Of a stretch of DNA of 64,000 bases, positions 1 to 12,800 are shown in pieces. A program made the position numbers and the translations under genes. Below the pieces are notes generated by a model. It searched no databases. It was given only the letters and a program-made list of their open reading frames with translations, and was not told where the DNA came from. Source of the stretch: Pyrrhosoma nymphula (taxonomy: Eukaryota; Arthropoda; Insecta; Odonata; Coenagrionidae); assembly GCA_963573305.1 (NCBI GenBank), contig OY754337.1:81915094-81979093 (forward strand). The letters run 5' to 3'. Within the stretch, counting starts at the first letter, position 1, and every line of letters starts with the position of its first letter.

Positions 1-1944
1 CCCACTTCATCTCCCGTCTGTCTGTCACGCGTGTGAAATGTGAGAGGAAGAGCTCTCGTTTCCCGACCACGTGATTCGAAGCACGAGAGACACCCCTCGT
101 TTTTATTTAGTGCCCTTTCAAAAACGTATTTCACCCTAAAATTATGATCAAACCATCGAGAAGTAATAGCAGTGCATAAAAGATGCAGATAAGTTGGAGA
201 GTGCAATTTTTAGTGATGACTCATCTCAACCCGAGGAGCCGACTGCAGTGACATCTCTTCGCCATTCACGCTTTCAGTCGAACTAACATGCCTGCCTTAA
301 TTTTTTGCAATATCTGCGGTGACTCGCGTATAACTCAATGAACAGGAGAGGTATTCAGATTATTTTTTCCGAATATATAGATGAGTTAAATAAAAATTTT
401 TCTGTTAGCATAGCATTCAGTTATGCCATGAAATGCAGTTTATTTTCTCCATAAAAATGGTTCCCATTGTTTCCTGTTAGTGCATACTATTTCCAGTTCG
501 ACAGAAATGATGCCTCGGGCTTAAGAGTGAGACTCATTACGACGCAAATAAACAGAAAAATCTTCCTCTATAATCCTTAGGCTTGTAAAAAATGGGACAA
601 CTTTCATTTTACATTGCAACCAATTCAAAAAAGAACAAATGCACACTCAGTCTTATTCTAGTCATTACTCAAGAGCACCGTTTGCTAATTTTGCTCTTTA
701 TGAACGAATTTCTCAGATGCTTACCATAGGGCTGGAATTTCTAATCCTTCTATCTTTTTTAAAGTTTCTAGCTCAAACTGCAGCGTTGAGCACCGGAGAT
801 GGAAGTTTTAACATTATGGAAACTCATGTTTCCCTCGTGAAATTCGAAGAAATATTAAAACGAATGCTCAATATGGACTGCTCTCAGATTAGCATAAGGT
901 TTCGTATAGACCATAAAGATTAGTGGAAAATCCTGTTGTTTTTGTTCCATCTAAGAGCTTTTCGAAACGTTTTGCAGCACCTTCCTCCAACACCATTCCA
1001 ACTTTAGCCATTCACGCTCTCTGCCCTCATTTCATAGCTTCCAATACCAAACCCTATCCAAGTTCAACGCTTATTTTATCTCATGTACAAAATGTGCACG
1101 ACATCCAACTTAATTTGCATATCCCTTCCATCCTATTTCTCCGAATCTTTTTCATTTCGTTGAATAGACTATGTTTTTATGCAAACATGTCTAACTCTTA
1201 TTAGTACTCATGATTAAAGACAAACTTAGAAGTTTTCTACAAACTTTTTAATGTACGACGCGTTTCACCACTTTACAGCATCGTAAAGTACAGAAGTTTG
1301 TTATTTTTGTTAATTGTTGTTGTAGTTACGGAGGAGGAGGGGAAAAAATAAATATTCGGGCAGGGTTGAAGAAGGAAAAAAACACGTTGATCGAGGGCTG
1401 GTGAGACGGGAAAGGTTAATTTTATCGGAAAGGAGTGGGGAGGGATGCGGAAATAATAATTCGTCACAAAGGTTAATGGATCGTCTGGTTTATTTACTAT
1501 GTATTATCATTAATCATGGGTGCTAATATAATTAACTTCTACGAATTGAAGCCTGCCACGATCAAGGTTATATCTAACTCCTATTTAAATATCTACGATA
1601 CTCATATCTCAGAAAGTCTCCACATTCCACTTTCACAAATCTACCAACCTGTGCCTCCTCTTACCTGAAGTATTTCGTCGAGATCAGTCACAAAAACCTT
1701 AAAAAAGTAATTACGAATGATTTGAGAAATCCCATTTGTTATTCTATATCCAAAATATTCTCCATTCATACTTTTTTTTTGGGTATTCATGCAATTTACC
1801 AATGTACCTAATACTTGCATTTCCTTATTAAAAATGCATGATTTTTTTGTGGTAGTTTCCTATCATCACCTAATGGCCTCTACTGACAATGGCATAAATA
1901 CTTCCAAGGATTAGGATACAGTTATTAAGATACCTTTTGTTTAG
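1..1944. other. AT-rich DNA without recognisable gene
   Basis: Only short, low-complexity reading frames are present on either strand and none resembles a known family. No tRNA-like boxes, long inverted repeats or clear transposon ends were seen. A purine-rich patch lies near 1330-1450. Confidence 0.5.
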
Positions 1945-2142
1945 TGAAATGAAAGCTGTAACTTAGTAATTCCACATGAACTTTATTTACCATTTACCAT
2001 TGAACCATTTACAACTGAGATTCCGACTTACGAAGTAAATCCACAAGGATTGCAAAATTTCACCTGATGATGACTTCATAAGTCGAAACCTAGGACGTTA
2101 ATAAAGTTTATGTGGAATTACTAAGTTACAGCTTTCATTTCA
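1945..2142 (+). repeat. Inverted repeat with hammerhead-like core
   Basis: The arms 1945-1988 and about 2099-2142 are near-perfect reverse complements (GAAATGAAAGCTGTAACTTA in the left arm). The interior of the right half carries CTGATGA (2064-2070), a hairpin GACTT/AAGTC and GAAAC. The left half holds a decayed mirror image of the same core, so this is two copies head to head. The bases that would be the cleavage triplet read GAC rather than GUC, so this copy is probably inactive. The downstream segment (about 2155-2185, TTCCACAAAGTT..GCCTGA) recurs after the element at 26690, which shows that the two belong to one family. Inference: terminal portion of a Penelope-like or related non-autonomous retroelement. 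Confidence 0.6.
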
Positions 2143-2186
2143 TTATGTTAAGCAAGTTCCACAAAGTTTTGCCTGACACAACCAGC

Positions 2187-4869
2187 ATGAGCTCTTTTAT
2201 CGATTACTTGACTCGACATTTTCAGAATCAACGTGAAAATACATAAAATTTATTTCTTCAACAAAAAGAGGGGAGATGCACAGATGTATATTATCAGTCC
2301 TCTACTTCATGACTAAAGCCAATAGATACATAGGTTGGTCGCATCATTCTGATTTTTAATCAACAGAAATGAAAAGAACAAAGTACCCCGAATGAATTCT
2401 GGCAGAGTTGAAAAAGTGAATATTGGTGCATAACTTTTTTCGGTACCTGCGCTCCACAATCGCGTGACAAAGGCTTAAAATCTTTGCCCAACTTTTCCCA
2501 TTTTTCTTCGATCACAAAAGCCATGGCAGTAAACCAAAGGAATGGAGAAATTTCACTTTCGGATAAAATTTAAATGAAGGCTTTCGCTTATAGAGACGTT
2601 TAACTGTCCTTTAAGAAAGCATGTGGAATCAAATATTCAGCTAATTCCATAAAACGGAGAAAATTGGTTTACATGGATAAAATTCGAGAATTCCGACAAC
2701 TTAATCACCCAATCACACACTTAATCATCAATACTATTTATTTACACGCATGGGCTATGACAGGAAATCAAATACTTACATCAATTACCACAATATTTGG
2801 AATGCTTCCCACAGAAAGAATTGGAAACTCACAAAAAGTCGAATGAGGGTTTATTTTGAAGTTGATGCTCAAACCCCGAGTATAAATATGCTGCTAAATA
2901 AAAACTTGTACGGCATCATTACTCTTCATTGATGAATCAATAAACATAAAGGGATATTTTTACGTTTTAAAAATGTATACTTCATTTTATGCGGAATTAA
3001 AATACTTATAATGCGTAAAAAATACATATAAAGAACATATTGTTGAAGGGCTCTTGGTGCACTTCCGCATATGTCTACGTTTATCATATAAAACATTCAG
3101 AATGAGGTAATTTTCGTATTTGACTTGAAATATACGATGCGTTTTAATAATCTACCTTCTTTAATTTGCAATTCTTAAATAATCACTCTCCTGCCATACA
3201 TTTTATTGAAAAAGTAATGACTACTGACACGGCAAGGGTCCATTATGTTGTAAAATTATATTCTAGAAAATTACTTATTTTATAATTTTTCATCAAGCAT
3301 GTGTCAAACAGCAGGGAGTAGCTATTAGGGCAGGGCTACGTTGCAAATTTCAACCTTGACAAGATTTCCACAGAATTCCTTTTTCAACTCGTCCCGAAAT
3401 ATCTAATGAACTCGCATATCTCACCTGAAGAGACTTCTGCGTGGTCTAACAAATACGAAAACTTGAAATCTGTGTAAGTCATCCTTTTTGGTAGTCTGGT
3501 TGGTGTAAAGAGGACAGTTATAATACGGCGCCAATATAGAACACGAAATTTTTATCTTCATCCGACGGCTACCTAAAAAGTATGCCATGCATACCATGCA
3601 TCATTGTGGATCAACGATAGACTTAATTTGAGTATTTATGGCTGGATGCTTTAACTTGACATATTATGTTTTAATTATAGTATTTTATTGGTGTAATTGT
3701 TTTTTTTTCTCGTCTCATCATACAGAGAAACCTAGCTCGTTACATGGATGAGATACAAGTTCAACAAGAGGCAAATAATTTAGAGTATACCTGATCTTTT
3801 TCTTGATGGGCATATATATCCGTTTTTCAAATGGAATACGCTTTTGGTCATTGAATGCACGGAACTTACATTTTGTAATTATATTTTACTATGCTCTATA
3901 CTTAGATGGAATGGATACAATAGATTCTTTCAGGGGTGTCTAAAACAATGTCATAATACATCAAAATTAAAATGAGCAAATGCATATCTATCGTTGAGTT
4001 AATACTCCCATTAAGTGCCATATGAAAAATGGCTGTAAGTCGTTTTTTCAATGTTGTAAAGTTCCCGAAATAGTATTTCATATTTGTCATTAAAACATAC
4101 TCTTCAATTTTCATTCAAATCTTAAGACGCCAAGGGTTAAAATCCCTCGCAGAATGTTTTAGCATGACCCAGATTGGAACTTTCTTTAAAATGTTATCTT
4201 TCCTTTTCTTTCCTTCTAAAAAAAGGGTTGAAAACTTAGGTGCGATCCACCTAAGGAGTGAGATTGTAGGTTGTTAACCTTTGGAGCAAAGAGATTAAAT
4301 ATTGCGATAAAAGAGGCCCATGAGACCTTTTTCCCCATTGTCAAATCGTTTAAAAATAAGACAATATTTAAATGTTTTACAGTTTAAAATCCCCCTTAGC
4401 TTCAGTTTCTTTCCGTCAAATAGGTTTTACTTAATATTGATGTACTAGTTTTTACAACATTAATAGAATATTATTTTTTTAGGATTAATGTAAGTGAAAG
4501 AAATCATAAATATACAATGAAACGCCATGGATATATTTTCATTTGCTTTTGAATCAATATAGGCTCATGGAAAGATTTTATGATGCTTAACGTGTAAAAG
4601 TAAAGTAAAATAGTGAATAAGATAAAATAGTGAATATGTTGACAAAGTTTAATAAGGTGCAGAAAATTCATTTTAACGTTAAACTGGGGGCGTATTTATT
4701 CGGGCTCTTTCATTAAATTATCGCAGGAGTAAGAGCGTTAGAGACAAGGACATTGGTAGAAAACAACTTGTAAAAATGCGAGGAAAATGATGGCCGGAAC
4801 TGGAAATAAAGATGAAGAAGTACGCTTTGTAAGATCTCGCTGGCAAGCATAGAGTTTCAAGATTCAGAA
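2187..4869. other. AT-rich DNA without recognisable gene
   Basis: I see no gene, tRNA or clear transposon here. A weak look-alike of the CTGAAGA...GAAAAC motif lies near 3423-3470 but its hairpin is poor. The ORFs at 2664-2932 and 3902-4114 are short and AT-driven. Confidence 0.45.
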
Positions 4870-5540
4870 AATTGGTCTTTCAAAAAAATACGACCGTAGA
4901 TTGGAGATTTTATTGATAAGAAATGAGGAGGCGCATAGAAAAAAGGAAACAGAGAAGGAGCAGCGGAAAGGTTTCGGATAGAGCTGGAGAAAGGAGGGAA
5001 TAGCCGAAGGAAATTTAAATAAGAGTGTGACGATGAGGGATACGGTGAAACTCAAGGATGCCAAAGGCTGCAAGAGAGGTATTAATTTTGGGTAAGAGAA
5101 AGGCAAAATATTTGGACATTTTGCAGACATAAGGATGTAAAAAAGAGGCTGGTGAAGAGCTTGATTTGGAGTGTGAATTGTATGGGGCAGAAACGTGGAC
5201 CTTGAGAAATGAAGACGAAAATAGTCTGAAGGTGTTCGAGATGTGGGTGTGGAGGAGAATGGAGAAATGGATGCGGTGGGCGGAAAGGAAGACAAATGAA
5301 GAAGTGCTTGACATGGTGGGCGAGGAGAGGAAACTTGTGGATGAGATTAGGGGAAGGCAGGGTAGGTGGCTGGAAGGGGTAATGAGGGACGGTGGTTCGC
5401 TGAAGGCCGAGGGAAGGATGTTGGGCAAGCGGGGAAAGGGAAGAAAGAGAATAGGTTTTATGGACGGGATGAAGAAACGTAGGACTTATGCTGAGATGAA
5501 GAAAGAAATACTAGAGGTAGATAGAGCACTGCACGAGTAA
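4870..5540 (+). pseudogene. LINE reverse transcriptase C-terminal remnant
   Basis: The open part, 5166-5540, encodes the segment after the polymerase domain of a non-LTR retrotransposon. It contains LYGAETWTLRNEDE, then FEMWVWRRMEK, then TNEEVLDMVGEERKL, then GKRGKGRKR, and ends with an acidic/basic tail. These are hallmark strings of CR1/RTE-type LINE tails. Just upstream, KKRLVKSLIWSV is readable in another frame (about 5140-5175), so a frameshift separates the two parts near 5176. Further upstream to about 4870 the similarity is fragmentary. The 3' side ends in a short ATG-rich tail (about 5600-5612). The element is 5'-truncated and dead. The clade assignment is uncertain. Confidence 0.75.
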
Positions 5541-5620
5541 GAGTCTGCTGGATATTCTCTGACTTTCATTATAACCTACCTCTAACCCGTAGTTTACTCA
5601 GATAATGATGATGTAGATTT

Positions 5621-8419
5621 CAATGTCAACTGTAGTGATAGGAACTTACAAAAAGGTGAAGTTGTGCAGAAGGTGATATGTATTCACCAACAGGATTTTT
5701 TCAAAGGGTCATTTTAGATTTTTCGATTGAGTTGTGGTGATGAGAGCTGAAATCAGTTACAGAGATGATGCGGGAGTTATAAAACTACGTCCTACCCTGA
5801 GATCCACGCGAGGGTTTGTAATAGGGGGTGTTCGGATACCAGCCATGGGAAGGGGAGGAAATAGGAAAAATGGAAAAAGAACTGGGAAAGGATAGAAGCG
5901 AATTATATGCGCGAAAATGAAGTTCAAGGTGATTCTTGTATAGTCTCTTGCTCACGATTCAACTATTTTTCATAATTCAAAATGTGGCGCATGTGCAAAC
6001 GGTTTCATTTGTGCATTCGATAACGACATTGTTTAGCATTCTGATCGCAGTACAAATTAGAAAACTGAAATAAACTATGATCGTTATGGATTTGGATTCT
6101 TCTCAGGTAAAGCACCTAGTCAAGTCTTCTATTTCTGCCAAAGTTTCGATGTTCGCCTCGCTAATTATCATCATAGCCCTGAAGACGATGGGCAAGAAAC
6201 GTCGCACGACGGCGAAAATGGAAGAGCTGACCCAGTGTTTTGCCCTAGAAGATTATACATATAACTTTCGCAGGTAAAGAATTAGCTCCCTCAGATGGGC
6301 AATATGTTCTAAAGCCTGCCTCAATGTAGAGTTAAAATATAAAATAGTTTAAAGTAATTACTAGCTTACCCATCACCATCTGCTAATACATTTATTTCTT
6401 TCTCAGTATTGATACAAATTTTCTTAAGGTTTTAGAAGCTTTATAAATTCTGTCTTTTAATGATTATATTTTTTTAAAGCTTTCTTAATGCTGTCTTTCA
6501 ATCCATCCGCTATTCACTATTACAGCAACATTATCTTAACTTAACATAATTTGGAGCTCCCATCCAATTTTTTCTACCCCCATTATTCCTCTCCTCTTGC
6601 TTATCCCAGTATTATTTTCATACCATTCTGTTCACACTGAACGTGATGGAAGACCGTTTGAACATAACTAATAGAATGTATATCAGTGTGGAGGTGAATT
6701 TCATAAGTTACAAACATCAAGAGACAGGAGCGGTCTCATAGAAAATCATCTTAACTTAGCGCAAAAAAGGATTTACACTTTTTTTTAAGGACAGTTCTTA
6801 GCCGTATTTCCAACTGATTGCACCCACAAAGTTTTAATATAATATCGATCAGTTTGGTACATAAATAACGATCACGGATTCCGCATGCATAACTAAAAAT
6901 AGCGTGCAGGTCAGCACAGGAAGTTTTGGTGTCGAAGTTCAACGGGGTGACAAGGAGGACTCGCCAGCAGCCTATTTCCGTTTGTTGATGGCTAGCAAAT
7001 CCCAAATCCTTTCCTTGGAAATGCGGAGTGTACACCATAAATTCATGTCAGTCTTCGACAATCGTAATCGATGATGGTTTGATCGGTTTGGTTGGAGCTC
7101 ACATAGTACCAACTCCAATGGTGATTTTAATTCACTAATCCGGGTGGGGGTTGCCAGTACTTTTCTCTTTGCCACCTGTGGTTTTCCAGAGAGATCAGAG
7201 ACGTATCAATAGCGATAATATTGATTTAATTCGTAAGGGTTTCATAGCGTAAATTTTAACGAGTAACTTTCCATCTTCTGTAGTCTTAACTAATGAGGGT
7301 TCCAAAATGCGATGGCATTATTTAATCACCGCAATCAAGCTGAATGAGCATGATCAAGTCCCTAGCTAAGCACGGCTCAAGTGTTGTAATAGGATTCAAC
7401 TTCACGGGTTGCGACTTCTTTGAAGACCTTTTTTTCCCCTTGAAATGCCATTATTGATGGACTATCTCCCTTGAATACTCCAAAATTGCCACACAATTTA
7501 GGAAGCATGGTTATCGTAGTGTCCTGCGCGATGACCCGACAAGCCAAAAGTCCGTGGTTCGATTTCCGCTCCAAGAGGATATATTTCTCGAGGCAATTAT
7601 CGCGTAATTCATTGCCATAATTTGGTAGGATGAAAATTATAATATTAGTTGTGATTTCTTAAATTATTTTGAAGTTACTTAAATGAAGACGGGGTTCTTA
7701 TCAGCGTACAGAAAAATGAAAACAACCGTTGTGTTTTCAACTTTATTCATTGCATTGCGCAATCACTAAGGTACACTATTATACATATCAGGAACACTGA
7801 AAACTAATTGAAGCACGTGTCGTGATTGTTCTCTAAACATATAATAAGACAGTGCGACTTTCTTCATTACTTTTAAATGATAGTCCACCAAGTAACGTCC
7901 AATAGAGTTGACTTCATTGTGGAGAGTTTTATAAATGTTTTGTAAAATTGCAATAAATAAGAGACCTACAACGACAAATATGGATGATATTAAGACCCCT
8001 GCCTTGGATACGTATTCTAAAAATCTCCTTAGTTACGAATGCAATATACCACAACTGGCCCGACGTACCCAGAAAATAACACAGCTTAGGTTTATCAGAA
8101 CATGCAAAAAGAGGCCTCTCTTCAATTTGAACCTGGAACCTTCTGTGAGCCGAAAGTTTTTCCTTAAAGCCCAGAGTACTATGCCCACCAAATTTCTTCA
8201 AAACTAACATAATATTCACTGCCGAATTCAATGACATAGCAGATTTAAATCATAGAAAATGGTCTTTCAAGTGATAATCCATGATCAAGGAAAATCATAT
8301 AATGAAGATATAAGCATTTATATGCGAAAAAAAGAACGATTAGATAATGTGCACTCACATTGTATCAAAGTTAACATAGTCTCATTTTGTGCCGAAAAAG
8401 TTAGCCTTTTCTTCCTTAC
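5621..8419. other. Unassigned AT-rich DNA with one weak tRNA-like patch
   Basis: No gene is recognised. At about 7505-7575 a GTGGTTCGATTTCCGC string resembles a RNA polymerase III B box and may be a decayed SINE. The ORF at 6077-6277 is followed by CGCAG|GTAAAG, which looks like a splice donor, but nothing else supports an exon. The overlapping ORFs at 7929-8237 and 7935-8207 on opposite strands look like chance. Confidence 0.4.
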
Positions 8420-8974
8420 GGTAGTTGGAGCGAGATATTTCCCTAGTCGTAATAGAGACCATATTCGAATTTTATTTTTTATTTCAACGTCTGTAAGAAA
8501 CATGAAGTTGATACTGTAATATTAATGGCGTAAAAATAAAGTTTTATATGCAAAAAATTCTAAGTAATCAAATAATTAACTACATAAGTCTCTAACTTGA
8601 CTCATTTTTTCACGCCGTACGGAGAAATCGCCTTCACAACTGAAGGTTTTTTTTGCGATTTCGTAAAAATTACTGAGGTGAGTAATTAATAAATTTTTAT
8701 AAAAAGTTGAGGAAACATACTAACTACACACCAGTTTAGTTTTTGGACGAAATCTGGGTGTTAGAAATTCCTAATTTTTTCATTATTTTCCCTCTGGAGC
8801 GCACAGTCGTAATCTATCCCATGCAAAACAGCTCATATTTTCAGGAAAATTGCTCGAAAAGTAGTTCGGTAAGGGGTTATTATTTTAATTTCATTGGAAA
8901 GATGAGAGTTTTTTCTTTTAAATGAGGTCAAATTCATCAAATTATAGGTGAAGTGATATTTCGCTCAAACTACT
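8420..8974 (+). mobile_element. TTAA-flanked MITE, family B copy 1
   Basis: The ends are GGTAGTTGGAGCGAGATA at the left and its imperfect reverse complement TATTTCGCTCAAACTACT at the right. The right flank is TTAA (8975-8978) and the left flank is TTAC, a probable decayed TTAA. The interior holds CACGCCGTACGG and CTCTGGAGCGCACAG, which recur in the copies at 15870-16411 (opposite strand) and 47484-48041. No transposase reading frame is present. TTAA duplications are typical of piggyBac and Kolobok families, so one of these is the likely helper. That is inference. Confidence 0.7.
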
Positions 8975-8978
8975 TTAA

Positions 8979-10099
8979 TGCTTTCAAGTTCCTCCTTTCC
9001 CCCTTCTCACTCTTCCTTAGGTGTTACCATCCACAATTTGCTTCTTTTCCATCACTTCTCAGCGACACCATATTGCCATTGTCAACAACTCTCTGTCCTG
9101 TGCCGCTGTTTGAGTGCTTATCGCGTGCCGAAGAGTTTCCCTTCCCTGGGCGGTCTCTTCGAGGCGGGCATGGCTCGATCCAGTGGGGTTGAAGTGATTG
9201 ACATAGTATCGCAAACCAATCGAATGCGATTCGGGATTTTGATTCGCGATACCAGAGCCGCTACTCACTTACGAATCGTGATGTGAAGATACGATAAGAA
9301 GTTATCGTATATTATCATCTATTTTATTATGATGTCCCGCCAATTTGTCGTATCCGGTGTATCTGAACGTCGAGGAAATTGTATACACTACGAGTACGTA
9401 TCGTCAGAATTCCCGGAAATGCTTAGAAGGTAGTCGTATTCATGTAAAAATCGGGAAAAGGCCCTTTATGATGTAAATTGGTTAGATAAAAGACAAGGGA
9501 CTTCGCAAAACCACTCAAAGGTTAAATGATGATTTTAAATATATAAATGCATGCGAATACTCTTATTTTTGCTGAAAAGTAATTGCAAAACTCCGTCACT
9601 TATCTGAGAATGATTGCTTTGTTGGATTTCAGCCCGTTGAAAATTTTTATATATCAAAACCCTAATTTGTATACATGAGTCACTTAATGAACAACGAACG
9701 GCATGACATCGGTGGTAAAATTCCAATAAATATCAAGTTATCTTTTTCGTTGGAGTAATAATTCTTTGGGTAACAATAAATTGAAATATATATTTCTGAA
9801 TTATATGTTTGTGTACACCAAGGTTCATGTTAGGATTAAGATACACAGATTCATATTTTGCATTCGCGAGGAATACCTAAAACGAAAACAAAGTTAATTG
9901 CCGTTCAGAATCAGTTTCTCATATCTTGTTACTGAGCGACACATTTCGCTAATACATATTCCGAATAGATTTTCAAGAATCGATTAAATATTTGAGGTAG
10001 ATAAGAGTTCCCTTAACTTCTTCAACACATACATGATGACTGAAAAAACTCTGTAGAGGCAATATTTTAACAAATTATGACTATAATTTGGATAGCGGT
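8979..10099. other. Unassigned region with a GC-richer patch
   Basis: The patch 9050-9260 is GC-richer and has overlapping ORFs on both strands, none recognisable. It also contains GTATCGC...GCGATAC inverted repeats. The rest is AT-rich with no gene seen. Confidence 0.4.
9290..9309. repeat. Perfect short hairpin
   Basis: TACGATAA, loop GAAG, TTATCGTA. This is an 8-bp perfect stem with a GNRA-like loop. Function unknown. Confidence 0.6.
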
Positions 10100-10330
10100 T
10101 TACTAGTGAATAGAGCATTCGGCAGCTAAGCAGATCGTTTCTGTTTCAAATCCGGGCGATTTTTCAGGATGCCCAAGTAGACCGAAGCCGGGTGAAAGAG
10201 CAGTTGCCAGGGTTTCCCGGGAAACCCGATGGCGGTGCAAGGGAAGGTGATTCCTCGCCATCAATATGAACCCTTTGATGTGTGGATTCCCCCGTCGTGT
10301 TGGCAAGGGGGGCGGGATGTAACATCTTTT
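10100..10330 (+). mobile_element. Possible tRNA-derived SINE
   Basis: A tRNA-like stretch (AGAGCATTCGGCAGCTAAG..., then GTTTCAAATCCGGGC at about 10142-10156) has A-box and B-box spacing of the kind seen in tRNA-derived SINEs. It is followed by a GC-rich body that includes an 18-bp perfect palindrome GGGTTTCCCGGGAAACCC at 10210-10227. The A box is imperfect and no clear poly(A) tail was found, so the limits are approximate. Confidence 0.35.
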
Positions 10331-10506
10331 CTCTCATGGAGGGAGCGCCCTTCAAACTCGGGACTGGGCTATCTTTAGAGACGTGTTCCCTCCACTGCTG
10401 GATTTCCGAGTTTCTTCGTTTCGCACTTCAAATATGGTGCAGGGCTTTCATGCAATCGTGCTTTGGCGCTTTTTGTCCCAAAATTCTGTCGTGCTCGAAG
10501 GCAGAA

Positions 10507-10555
10507 TATAAAAGTGTATGCGAGAGTTCTTGTCGCATTCGCTCACTTGACGTCA
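10507..10555 (+). promoter_or_regulatory. Candidate TATA promoter with CRE site
   Basis: TATAAAAG (10507-10514) lies about 34 bases upstream of the palindromic CRE/ATF octamer TGACGTCA (10548-10555), inside a locally GC-richer block. The following ORF (to 10689) matches nothing known. The same TATA-then-TTGACGTCA order occurs at 51255-51295, which suggests either a shared promoter type or a shared repeat. Confidence 0.3.
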
Positions 10556-10689
10556 GCCCCACTCCTTCCGTAAATACACGTCCTCACGGAAGAGTTCCTC
10601 GCATAATCCCGCGCAGCTTCCATGCGGAAAAATTTCTCTTACAGGAAACTTACCAATTTATCTTGTCGACTGCTCCATCAACGAAGTAG

Positions 10690-12499
10690 GAGAATTTTCT
10701 CCAACGTGTTGTTTAGATAAAGAAACATGAAATCCATGACTGCTATTTTTTTGTGATCTACATGAAGTTAAAGTTCTTCCCATTTTCTCAAAAAGAGCCA
10801 CTGATATTGTGAAACTGAAAATGGCTCCATATTCATGGAGATTCTTTCTCTGGTCCTGTATAATGGAATCGTTTCATTATGTAACAATGAGGAATAAAAC
10901 TTTGAATTTCAACGATGATTTTTTGAACAAGACCAATTTCGTCACTGTTTTACATCTTCTTTCGGGAGACGTGACGAAGTTACGTAACTAACTGTGTTTA
11001 ATGAAGTCATTGCGTAATTGCAAAATATTATTTTCATTATTAAACATGTATTCATTGAAATATATCTTGAGATACATCTCCAATAAACCCAAAAATGGCA
11101 TTAAATATAGAAATTCATCTCTTTGAGTAAACTTTGAAACTAGATAAGCCATTTTACCATTTCATTATTTTTCTTTCCAAGCTTTCGATTTTGGATTTAA
11201 AAAAATCCCATGTCATATGCAAATCCATTCGCACGGCTATTTTTCACTTGAGTCAACAAGCTATTACAAATAAAAGACGAACAGGATGAAAATAATGATG
11301 GTGTGGGAAAAACAGATTTGAGTTGAAATCAATAAACCACTTACATACATTTTCACCGATTTTCTCTGACTTATTTTCAGGTTTTCTTTCACTTTGTGGA
11401 GGGATGTGGTGGAAATTTCTAGTTATTTGACAACAGCGTAATCTCATCTCACATTAGGCTGACCTGAATAACAAATGAATAAGGCCCCTGACAGGAATAA
11501 CCTCCAGTGCAATAACTAGGATAGCCTAAACATAACAATGATTTTTCAATCACAATTATATGCTATTAAATATATGTTTTCAAATATTTAGGCAATAAAT
11601 AATATCCGAACGGAATTTTAAAATCGATTATCTTCAGATTTATGGCGATAGCATTTTTGTGGTCCTGTAATATTCGATGATGAAGGCAAATGAGGCAATC
11701 AAATGCTTTGTCGTCATATAAATCTTAGTACAGAGGTTTTATTTAATAGGCCAAGTAGGTTTTGTTTTTCAATAAAGCAAATTCATAATTCACCATACTT
11801 TTATTTGCGGAAACATAGTCCCCAAATTTAAAAATTATTGCGCAGCGAGTCAAAACTATTATTTTATGCGAATATTTATTGATTGAGAACTTTATTTACG
11901 ATCACATACAGTATAAAATTATCTATTCTGAGGCCTCCATGCTAATAAGGCCAATTTAAAACGGCAATGCTGCGATAAAATCTGTTCCCAGAGAATTTTG
12001 AACGCTGTCTCCTCGTTATGGAAAGGTAAAAATACAAAACGCTCACTCAAATTCTAATATTCACCCGATTGCGTTTCTCAAGTTGTGGCAAAGCTAAGAA
12101 ATGCAGCTTCAGTATTACTTTGGTACCACACGTGCTTTACATTTCAAAGCAAAATATAATTATTTAATATATTACGCTCTTTTACCCATTTTAAACAGAA
12201 ATTTCATTTTAAAATTTCAATGCATGATTAGGGAAGCGATATTAATTCCAGAGTTTCGAAATGGCTCCGTGAGATAGATAAGGGACCACACATAAGGCAT
12301 ACCAATTAATTAAGTTTCAACACGATATATAGAAATAATTTACGATATCCAGTGTTAAGGATGATGATTTGCAAAATAAACCCTATGTCACCGTCGGTAG
12401 ACACCACGAGAGCTTCTACTGTAGTACCCAAAATATTCGCCATTAGTTTCCTTGAATTTTGGAGATTTATAATTAAAAACAAGTAAGATTTCCAATGAC
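10690..12499. other. AT-rich DNA without recognisable gene
   Basis: I see nothing recognisable. A minus-strand GTAAGT donor-like site (RC of ACTTAC near 10645) lies beside a short open stretch at about 10650-10700, but no acceptor or homology supports an exon. Confidence 0.45.
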
Positions 12500-12582
12500 A
12501 GTGAAATTCGCCATGAAAAAAATAATTTTTAGTTGACCGGGATTCGAAACCAGATCTCTCAATTTCCGGTCAGGTGTATAAG
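12500..12582 (-). mobile_element. tRNA-derived SINE family A, left copy
   Basis: Read on the minus strand it contains ACACCTGACCGGAAATTG, the B-box-like TTTCGAATCCCGGTC and TCATGGCGAATTTCAC. This is the same order as the plus-strand copy 90 bases away. It lies head to head with the copy at 12672-12800. Confidence 0.65.
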
Positions 12583-12671
12583 CCAATTACAACAACAAGC
12601 CATCTTAATTCAGGATGAATTTAAGCGGGGGTTTATACGAACGAGTTCTTCACAAGGTTTAACTTTTAACT

Positions 12672-12800
12672 GGGTAACACACCTGACCGGAAATAGGGAG
12701 ATCCGGGTTCGAATCCCGGTCAAGGCAAATGATTTTTTCATGGCGAATTTCACCATTTTTGGTGAATATCTTCGCACCCGTGCGCGTGACTGCGTACCAC
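12672..12800 (+). mobile_element. tRNA-derived SINE family A, right copy
   Basis: CACCTGACCGGAAATAGG is followed by a canonical B box GGTTCGAATCCCGGTC (about 12706-12721) and then a non-tRNA body with TGGCGAATTTCACC and GTGCGCGTGACTGCGTA. The body is shared with copies at 43318-43450 and 55205-55316 (GCACTT...GTGACTCCGTAAA). It is a SINE rather than a tRNA gene, because the acceptor stem is absent. Confidence 0.7.

Noticed and set aside
3423..3470. Additional hammerhead-like unit
   Set aside because: CTGAAGA and GAAAAC are present but the intervening hairpin and the flanking stem do not form convincingly.
5015..5428. Serine-rich minus-strand ORFs
   Set aside because: They are the antisense shadow of the LINE reverse transcriptase tail.
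7929..8237. Opposite-strand ORF pair as a sense/antisense gene
   Set aside because: Mirror-image open frames commonly arise by chance, and no similarity was seen.
10282..10689. 135-codon ORF as a protein gene
   Set aside because: It starts inside SINE-like sequence, overlaps the promoter candidate and resembles no family.
12706..12727. tRNA gene based on GGTTCGAATCCC
   Set aside because: The B box is present but the acceptor stem and anticodon arm are not, and the same body recurs at 43.3 and 55.2 kb, so it is a SINE. The same holds for the other B-box sites.
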